Positions 33,213-38,066 of a stretch of DNA of 38,066 nt are shown here, piece after piece. Each line of letters opens with the position of its first letter. Position 1 is the stretch's first letter. This stretch comes from Paenibacillus marchantiophytorum (GTDB taxonomy: Bacteria; Bacillota; Bacilli; Paenibacillales; NBRC-103111): NCBI RefSeq assembly GCF_014640555.1, contig NZ_BMHE01000062.1:357-38422 (forward strand), in the 5' to 3' direction. The notes beneath the pieces are model-generated. The model was not told the origin of the DNA and did not search any database. It saw only the letters and a list, made by a program, of their open reading frames with translations. The translations under genes and the position numbers were made by a program.

Positions 33213-33794
33213 ATGAACGTACCGCAGGATCATTCTCATATTCCCTCATACTCAGATGACCCGAGTTACCGGCACTATGCTCCTTATTATCCAATTGCTA
33301 AGAAACGCAAATGGAAGGCGGGGATACTGTCGTTCATGGTTCCGGGAACGGGACACTTTTATCTAGGGCTTATGCAGCGTGGTTTATTCATCATGATGCT
33401 CCTCATCCTGGATATCTTCATCATCACTTCGCTTGCGAACCAAGCTGACCCTAGTGTTGCTACAGTCACATTATTTGCTCTATTTATCCCAGTCATTTAC
33501 TTCTATAACCTGTTCGATGCGCTCCAAGCGACAGACCATGTCAATAACCGTTTGGAACTAGGAGAATTCTCCGGTTCTCAGGACATTGAATTCCGCGATC
33601 CGCTGCAGAAGTTGATCAAGGGCACCAACATGGGCGTCATTCTGGTCGCCGCGGGAGCTGTTTTCTTCCTGCTCAGCAACAAACCGCTGTGGGTGACAGG
33701 GCTTTTTGATCTAATGGGTTCCTACCTTGGATCGGTTGTGCTCGTGCTTGCTGGGATTGCGATGTACTTGCTTGATTCCCGCAAAAATAAATAA
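33213..33794 (+). CDS. TM2-like multi-span membrane protein
   Basis: A 193-residue protein. After a soluble Tyr/Pro/His-rich N-terminus, KWKAGILSFMVPGTGHFYLGLMQRGLFIMMLLILD has the Gly-rich hairpin pattern of TM2-type domains; two to three further membrane segments follow at about 85-100, 140-158 and 165-187. The start follows ATGGAGGC. It lies 33 bases after the probable anti-sigma gene and may belong to the same envelope-stress unit. Function unknown. Confidence 0.82.
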   Translation: MNVPQDHSHIPSYSDDPSYRHYAPYYPIAKKRKWKAGILSFMVPGTGHFYLGLMQRGLFIMMLLILDIFIITSLANQADPSVATVTLFALFIPVIYFYNLFDALQATDHVNNRLELGEFSGSQDIEFRDPLQKLIKGTNMGVILVAAGAVFFLLSNKPLWVTGLFDLMGSYLGSVVLVLAGIAMYLLDSRKNK

Positions 33795-33825
33795 GCCTCT
33801 AAGCGGTCGATTGCCATAACCATCA

Positions 33826-33855
33826 TTGACAAAAGTTAATTAACACACGTACAAT
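33826..33855 (+). promoter_or_regulatory. sigma-A promoter of perR
   Basis: TTGACA (33826-33831), an 18-base spacer and TACAAT (33850-33855) precede perR by about 43 bases. I see no convincing Per box here, although autoregulation is known in Bacillus. Confidence 0.7.
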
Positions 33856-33897
33856 ATAGTGTAAGGTTTTATTAACTAACATCAGGTGGTGAGTACT

Positions 33898-34332
33898 ATG
33901 GCCGTACATTTAGAACAGGCATTGGCTAAATTGAAAACAACCGGTGTTCGGATGACGCCACAGCGGCATGCAATCCTCTCTTTTCTATTGGATTCCATGA
34001 CTCATCCGACCGCAGATGACATCTACAAATCCCTTGAATCCAAATTTCCTAACATGAGCGTAGCGACTGTTTATAATAATCTCAAAGTATTTATTGAATC
34101 AGGACTCGTTCGAGAACTGACTTATGGAGACAGCTCGAGTCGTTTTGATGCGGATATGACGGACCATTATCATGCGGTTTGTGAAAGCTGCGGGAAGATC
34201 GCGGACTTTGAATATCCGCCTCTTCATGATATTGAGAACACCGCTGCAGGACAAACGGGCTTTCAAGTTAGCGGCTACCGCCTAGAAGTTTATGGTGTTT
34301 GTCCGGACTGCACAGGGATTACCAAGCATTAA
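33898..34332 (+). CDS. perR: peroxide-responsive Fur-family repressor PerR
   Basis: A 144-residue protein, one residue shorter than Bacillus subtilis PerR and strongly similar to it as I recall (RMTPQRHAIL, HPTADDIYKSLESKFPNMSVATVYNNLKVF, ELTYGDSSSRFD). The regulatory metal ligands can be placed at H36, D84, H90, H92 and D103, including the histidines oxidised by peroxide, and the structural zinc cysteines at C95, C98, C135 and C138. It represses catalase, alkyl hydroperoxide reductase and heme genes until peroxide oxidises it. I start at ATG 33898, eight bases after AGGTGG, rather than at GTG 33886, which lies inside that site. Confidence 0.96.
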   Translation: MAVHLEQALAKLKTTGVRMTPQRHAILSFLLDSMTHPTADDIYKSLESKFPNMSVATVYNNLKVFIESGLVRELTYGDSSSRFDADMTDHYHAVCESCGKIADFEYPPLHDIENTAAGQTGFQVSGYRLEVYGVCPDCTGITKH

Positions 34333-34376
34333 CGTGCGTAGAATTCCTCAATAGCCGTTCCAATGATGTATAATGA

Positions 34377-34423
34377 AACGTGATCGTACTTCTTGTTATT
34401 GAAGAGGTACGGCGCGTTTTTTT
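34377..34423 (+). terminator. intrinsic terminator after perR
   Basis: AACGTG and CGTACTTCTT pair with AAGAGGTACG and CGCGTT in an interrupted long stem (one internal loop), and seven Ts follow (34417-34423). Confidence 0.85.
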
Positions 34424-34456
34424 CTTTTTTTTATATCCTACAAAGGAAGTGAAATT

Positions 34457-36193
34457 TTGCAGCTGACACCCATAGATCCACAGCCGAAACATAGAAAATC
34501 TACCAAGAAATTTCTGCTGATATCTTCCCTTTTCATTGGAATCCTTGCGGCAGGGGCCGCCACCTATCTATGGCAGGAACTTGCCCCTAACCGTACGAAA
34601 GTAGATCCGGACTATCACGAGATAAGCAAGCCGGTATTTTATCAAGGGAATTATTATAAAGAAAGTGCAATAGGTGCCAAAGAGGGGCTTAAATTACCTC
34701 TGGAGCTTATTCAGGAGTGGATGGATCCAACCATTCTATATGAGAAAAGCAGCGATTCGGTCATTATCACAACCAAAGAAAAAGTGCTTCGGCTCAAAAC
34801 AACCGAGCTGTCGGCGTTCATGAATGAGAAGCCGATCACGCTTTCTTTCCCTGTTGAGAAGAAGGGGGATCGCATCTATGTGCCGATTGAGCCGCTGCGT
34901 CAGCTGTATCCTTTTGAAATCAGAGAATCAGAGACAACGGGAGCCGTTCTTCTATATAAAAAAGGTGAGCTTCTCAAATGGGCCAAACATGTGGGGCAGG
35001 AATCCGCACAACTTCGCACATTTGCATCCATCAAAGCGCCAATCGTCTCCGAGATCGCGAGCAATGAGCAGCTCATTATTTTAAGCGATGAGGGTGAATG
35101 GTACAAAGCTCAACAGTCAAGCGGGCCAATTGGCTATGTTCGCAAGAGCGATGTGCTGGATGATCATGAGGAAACCATTCCGATGCAGGAAGAGACTTCC
35201 TCCTATGTGCCATGGAAGCCGCTTAACGGCAAGTTGAACATGACCTGGGAGCATGTCATAAGCAAAACGCCTGACACTTCCAAGTTTAGTGATATGCCTG
35301 GCCTTCAAGTGGTCAGTCCAACTTGGTTCTCACTTGCTGACGGTGAGGGACGCATTAAGAACATCGCTGACGCTTCCTATGTCAAATGGGCGCAAACGCG
35401 CAATTATCAGGTCTGGGCGCTGTTCAGCAATGGATTTGAGGCTGACAGGACCTCTCAAGCGCTTTCCACGTACGATCGTCGTATGAAAATCATTAAGCAA
35501 TTGCTTGGTTTCGCTCAGACGTACAAGCTGCAGGGCTTCAATATTGATTTTGAAAATGTTCATTTGAAAGATAAAGAGAATCTCGTGCAGTTTGTTCGCG
35601 AAATGACACCTTTTATGCATGAACAAGGATTGTCAGTTTCCATCGATGTAACACCCAAATCAACGAATGAGATGTGGTCCATGTTTTATGACCGGCCTGC
35701 TCTTGCTGAAGTCGTTGATTATATGATGGTGATGGCTTACGACGAGTATTGGGCATCAAGCCCCAAATCAGGGTCCGTTTCATCACTTCCATGGGCAGAG
35801 CGTTCGGTTGCGCAAATATTGAACGCAGATAAAGTTCCTCCATCTAAGCTTGTCCTGGGTGTTCCATTCTATACCCGGCAGTGGACGGAGGAAACTAAAA
35901 ATGGGAAAACGACCGCGACCTCCAAAACCTTAACGATGGAAGCGGCCCAAACTATTATTAAAGACAAGAAACTGACCCCGACGTATCTGCCGGAAGCGGG
36001 ACAGAATTACGTGGAGTACAAAGAGGGCGATAAGCTCATTCGCATCTGGCTAGAAGATGAGACATCGATGCAGGCAAGGATCGATTTAGTGAAGAAGTAC
36101 GATCTGGCTGGTGTGGCCTCCTGGCGCAGAGGGTTTGAGCAGGCTCCTATGTGGAAAGTGATTCAAGATGCATTGGTGCCAGCGAAGCCTTAA
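34457..36193 (+). CDS. GH18-family glycosyl hydrolase with Cu-amine-oxidase-like N-domain and SH3
   Basis: A 578-residue exported or anchored protein starting at TTG after AAAGGAAGTG. One N-terminal membrane segment or uncleaved signal (about 17-40). Then a copper-amine-oxidase N-like domain (about 50-170, KGDRIYVPIEPLRQLYPFEI), a bacterial SH3 domain (about 182-235, RTFASIKAPIVSEIASNEQLIILSDEGEWYKA) and a GH18 barrel (about 255-575). The active-site strand reads LQGFNIDFENV, retaining the last Asp and the catalytic Glu of DxxDxDxE while the first two Asps are Gln and Asn, as I recall for YaaH-type spore cortex or N-acetylglucosaminidases. YDEYWASSP and GVASWRRGFE are later GH18 marks. Probable wall or cortex peptidoglycan remodelling. 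Confidence 0.88.
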   Translation: MQLTPIDPQPKHRKSTKKFLLISSLFIGILAAGAATYLWQELAPNRTKVDPDYHEISKPVFYQGNYYKESAIGAKEGLKLPLELIQEWMDPTILYEKSSDSVIITTKEKVLRLKTTELSAFMNEKPITLSFPVEKKGDRIYVPIEPLRQLYPFEIRESETTGAVLLYKKGELLKWAKHVGQESAQLRTFASIKAPIVSEIASNEQLIILSDEGEWYKAQQSSGPIGYVRKSDVLDDHEETIPMQEETSSYVPWKPLNGKLNMTWEHVISKTPDTSKFSDMPGLQVVSPTWFSLADGEGRIKNIADASYVKWAQTRNYQVWALFSNGFEADRTSQALSTYDRRMKIIKQLLGFAQTYKLQGFNIDFENVHLKDKENLVQFVREMTPFMHEQGLSVSIDVTPKSTNEMWSMFYDRPALAEVVDYMMVMAYDEYWASSPKSGSVSSLPWAERSVAQILNADKVPPSKLVLGVPFYTRQWTEETKNGKTTATSKTLTMEAAQTIIKDKKLTPTYLPEAGQNYVEYKEGDKLIRIWLEDETSMQARIDLVKKYDLAGVASWRRGFEQAPMWKVIQDALVPAKP

Positions 36194-36202
36194 TAAAGCA
36201 CA

Positions 36203-36232
36203 AAAGCCGCAACCTGATTGGGTTGCGGCTTT
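36203..36232. terminator. bidirectional terminator between GH18 and ygzB genes
   Basis: AAAGCCGCAACC (36203-36214) and GGTTGCGGCTTT (36221-36232) are exact inverted repeats with a six-base loop. Flanking T tracts are short on both strands, fitting use by both convergent genes. Confidence 0.88.
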
Positions 36233-36242
36233 CTGTCGTCTA

Positions 36243-36650
36243 TCAATGAGGCTTATGCTCAAGCTCCCGATGAAGTTCATGTTCGGAAGCTTGTACGGCT
36301 GCGGCTGTTTCGCTCTCAGCTGTCGGTTCAAATTGCGGATCTACCGTCAATATCGTTTTACAAAACATGCAGCGATCTGTTTTGCCAAGCATTTTCGTTC
36401 TTCTTCCACATTCGGGGCAATCAATAACCGTTGCGGATGTAGACAACATACCGGCCCAGAAGTAGATTCCCATGCTTACCATCATCGTTATCATTCCTAG
36501 GATCATGAAGACAACCGCGATGATCCGGCCAGCTTTCCCCCAATCAAAAACGATACCGGCCAAACCTATAATCATAAGCAGCATTCCACCCATGGTCAGG
36601 GCAAGACCCCATAAGCGAAATTCATTTACTTTACTTGATCTGAAACGCAA
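36243..36650 (-). CDS. ygzB: YgzB-family (DUF2614) zinc-ribbon membrane protein
   Basis: A 135-residue protein. Two membrane segments (about 12-33 and 40-67) are followed by a zinc ribbon, CPECGRRTKMLGKTDRCMFC, very like Bacillus YgzB, then an acidic His/Glu-rich tail longer than that of the Bacillus protein as I recall it. The start is TTG after GGGGAGGAA. Function unknown. It stands near perR and the ygxA-rrn segment, as in Bacillus subtilis, and is transcribed against them. Confidence 0.92.
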   Translation of the reverse strand: MRFRSSKVNEFRLWGLALTMGGMLLMIIGLAGIVFDWGKAGRIIAVVFMILGMITMMVSMGIYFWAGMLSTSATVIDCPECGRRTKMLGKTDRCMFCKTILTVDPQFEPTAESETAAAVQASEHELHRELEHKPH

Positions 36651-36777
36651 TTCGTGTTCCTCCCCATCATTTAGCCATCATGTTTTGTGTGATTTGTCAC
36701 AGAAATCAGCAGGAAACTTAGTCACCATTGTAGAAATAAGAGATAAACAATTATGGAGACAGGAGCTTTGGATACCC

Positions 36778-37647
36778 ATGGGAATCGATAAAGAGCAGTT
36801 TTTGCTTAAGTTTCGAAATGACCAGCGGATCATAAGCGTCATGGCGGTTGATAATCCTAAGCAACTTCCCTCGCTGACAGACGGTTTTGATACGCTGCTT
36901 CTAATCGTAACGAACGACCTGAGCCTGAACAATCATACGACTAATTATATAAGAGACGCTTCTAGGATACAAGAAAGATGGGTAGATCCTTCTTCACTCG
37001 AACAATGGGTTCGTCAAGGTCTCAATCGAAATATCCTTCACTGGCTGTTAAAAGGGGAGATACTTCTGGATCAGAACACTTATTTAGAAGGCCTGCGCCA
37101 TAGAATACTTGAATTCCCTAGTGACTTGCGTGAGCATAAACTGCTCGTTGAGTTCTCGCACTTCTTGCGCAAATATCTGCAAAGCAAGGAGTACATTCTT
37201 GATGAACACTTGCTAGATGCCTATAACAATATTCTTGAGGCGTTGCATCACTGGGCGCGAATTGTCATTATTGAAGATGGCTATCACCCGGAAATCACCG
37301 TTTGGAGACAGATTCGTGCCATTAATCCAGGTGTGTATAAGCTGTATGAGGAATTGACTATGAGCAAAGAGACCCTGAAGCAGAGGGTTCAATTAGTTTT
37401 ACTCGCTTGTGAGTTTTCTGTCATGTCCAAAATGGAGCGCTGCTGTGAGGCTTTTATTCAAATCCTCCGCGCGAGCGAGCAGCCACTGAGTTCAGATGAA
37501 CTGCAACAGCATCCACAATTAGTTGAAGTGAAGGCAGAGCTTCCTTTGCTTTTGAACAAACTTGTCAAAAAAGGCTTGATCAAAGAAGTAGCCATTCTTA
37601 TTGATGAAGAAATTTCTGAAATTGAGCTGAAATATACGAGTATTTAA
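36778..37647 (+). CDS. ygxA: YgxA-like nucleotidyltransferase-family protein
   Basis: A 289-residue protein of the nucleotidyltransferase-like family placed before rrn operons in Bacillus. It has KFRNDQRIISVMAVDNPKQLPSLTDGFDTLLLIVT near the N-terminus (strand and polymerase-beta-like turn, though a clean catalytic GS-DxD is absent), a long helical middle (LEALHHWARIVIIEDGYHPEITVWRQIR) and a winged-helix-like C-terminus. I take ATG 36778 as start with AGGAG twelve bases upstream, a little far; the longer open frame upstream overlaps ygzB on the other strand and looks like its shadow. Terminator follows. Catalytic activity is doubtful. Confidence 0.85.
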   Translation: MGIDKEQFLLKFRNDQRIISVMAVDNPKQLPSLTDGFDTLLLIVTNDLSLNNHTTNYIRDASRIQERWVDPSSLEQWVRQGLNRNILHWLLKGEILLDQNTYLEGLRHRILEFPSDLREHKLLVEFSHFLRKYLQSKEYILDEHLLDAYNNILEALHHWARIVIIEDGYHPEITVWRQIRAINPGVYKLYEELTMSKETLKQRVQLVLLACEFSVMSKMERCCEAFIQILRASEQPLSSDELQQHPQLVEVKAELPLLLNKLVKKGLIKEVAILIDEEISEIELKYTSI

Positions 37648-37662
37648 AAGGACGAATCTTTG

Positions 37663-37694
37663 AAGAACCAGTGGTTATGCTGGTTCTTTTTTTA
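37663..37694 (+). terminator. intrinsic terminator after ygxA
   Basis: AAGAACCAG (37663-37671) pairs with CTGGTTCTT (37680-37688) around eight bases, followed by Ts to 37693. It isolates ygxA from the rrn promoters. Confidence 0.92.
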
Positions 37695-37709
37695 TTCTTA
37701 TTTTATTGC

Positions 37710-37755
37710 TTGACTTTAAATGCGATTCTATGATAAATTAACTCTCGCCGCTAAA
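37710..37755 (+). promoter_or_regulatory. rrn promoter P1 (candidate) and start region
   Basis: TTGACT (37710-37715) with GATAAA (37732-37737, 16-base gap) is the upstream rrn promoter candidate. TCGCCGCTAAA (37745-37755) follows at the expected transcription start and recurs exactly after P2. Confidence 0.6.
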
Positions 37756-37828
37756 AACGGTTCGCATCTGGAAAGTAAACGAAGTAGTTGATGTAAGCCA
37801 AGCAAGAAAAAAGAAAAATAAAAAAAGC

Positions 37829-37876
37829 TTGCATTGAATACCTCGGATGTGATATATTATAAAAGTCGCCGCTAAA
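37829..37876 (+). promoter_or_regulatory. rrn promoter P2 (candidate) and start region
   Basis: TTGCAT (37829-37834) and TATATT (37853-37858), 18 bases apart with TG upstream of the -10, precede a second exact TCGCCGCTAAA (37866-37876). The A-rich stretch at 37801-37826 could act as an UP element. Confidence 0.65.
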
Positions 37877-37899
37877 CGGATGGCGAAGAAAACGAAAGA

Positions 37900-37937
37900 A
37901 ATTGATCTTTGAAAACTGAACAACGAGTGAGTAAGCG
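37900..37937 (+). promoter_or_regulatory. rrn leader with boxA-like antitermination element
   Basis: TTGATCTTTGAAAACTGAAC is the conserved leader element found before 16S genes in Bacillus and Paenibacillus. Its TGATCTTTGAAAAC core resembles the rrn boxA bound by Nus factors and protects the long untranslated transcript from termination. Confidence 0.8.
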
Positions 37938-38033
37938 CGGACGAGCAATCGTTCAAAAAAGAGATTGTAAAATCTCGCTAGCAAGTCAATGAGCATTTCA
38001 GCTTTCAGATATATGGGTGAGTAATCATCCACT

Positions 38034-38066
38034 ACTATGGAGAGTTTGATCCTGGCTCAGGACGAA
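38034..38066 (+). rRNA. 16S ribosomal RNA, 5' end only
   Basis: AGAGTTTGATCCTGGCTCAG (38041-38060) is the universal 16S start, here with a few bases of the mature 5' end before it. The gene runs off the right edge, so only about 33 bases are present. Confidence 0.97.

Noticed and set aside
33865..33885. Possible Per box before perR
   Set aside because: TTATTAACTAACAT matches the TTATAATNATTATAA consensus at too few positions.
36472..36777. Upstream extension of the ygxA reading frame
   Set aside because: It is antisense to ygzB and lacks family similarity; the start at 36778 is preferred.

Overview
The window looks like a chromosomal segment of a Paenibacillus-type bacterium (low to mid GC Firmicute). 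The evidence is a PerR close to the Bacillus protein, gatCAB, ygzB and ygxA homologues, an S-layer (SLH) anchored exoenzyme, a mutanase-like secreted glucanase, frequent TTG starts with strong Shine-Dalgarno sites, and an rrn leader of Bacillus type. Assignments come from reading motifs and recalled family patterns; no search was run.

Layout. 1-740: six tRNA genes (Glu, Val, Asp, Phe, Thr, Leu) and a terminator, probably the tail of an rRNA/tRNA operon. 759-2470: MarR regulator and MFS exporter operon behind a consensus sigma-A promoter. 2475-6335: AraC regulator divergent from an amidohydrolase/lactonase, aldo-keto reductase and zinc alcohol dehydrogenase operon, which resembles an oxidative 6-deoxy-sugar (fucose/rhamnose) route. 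6336-7417: noncoding, with a dimeric tandem repeat array ending in a perfect terminator. 7418-11623: a 1401-residue SLH-anchored protein with LamG, cohesin-like, half-dockerin, phosphodiesterase/phosphatase and Ig-like domains. 11655-15938: LysR regulator divergent from transketolase, small transaldolase and a YhcH-family protein. 15939-17174: noncoding, with long tandem repeats. 17175-20672: a secreted GH87-like alpha-1,3-glucanase. 20702-23056: MATE exporter, a DUF3817 membrane protein and an unrecognised small protein.

23061-27641 is the most unusual region: a TetR-regulated operon encoding an HlyD-type adaptor, an ABC-2 permease with no partner ATPase gene, and a TolC-family protein, in what otherwise looks like a monoderm. 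27646-31019: gatCAB. 31048-33794: GNAT acetyltransferase, MgtC-family protein, ECF sigma factor with an overlapping small membrane protein (possible anti-sigma), and a TM2-like protein. 33826-37694: perR, a GH18 protein, ygzB (minus strand) and ygxA, then an rrn promoter/leader and the first bases of 16S rRNA at the right edge. The window therefore appears to lie between two rRNA loci.

Working links: pentose-phosphate enzymes are grouped under one probable regulator; two large secreted proteins suggest polymer attack at the cell surface; two exporter operons carry their own regulators; the perR to rrn segment is housekeeping and resembles the Bacillus subtilis order as I recall it.
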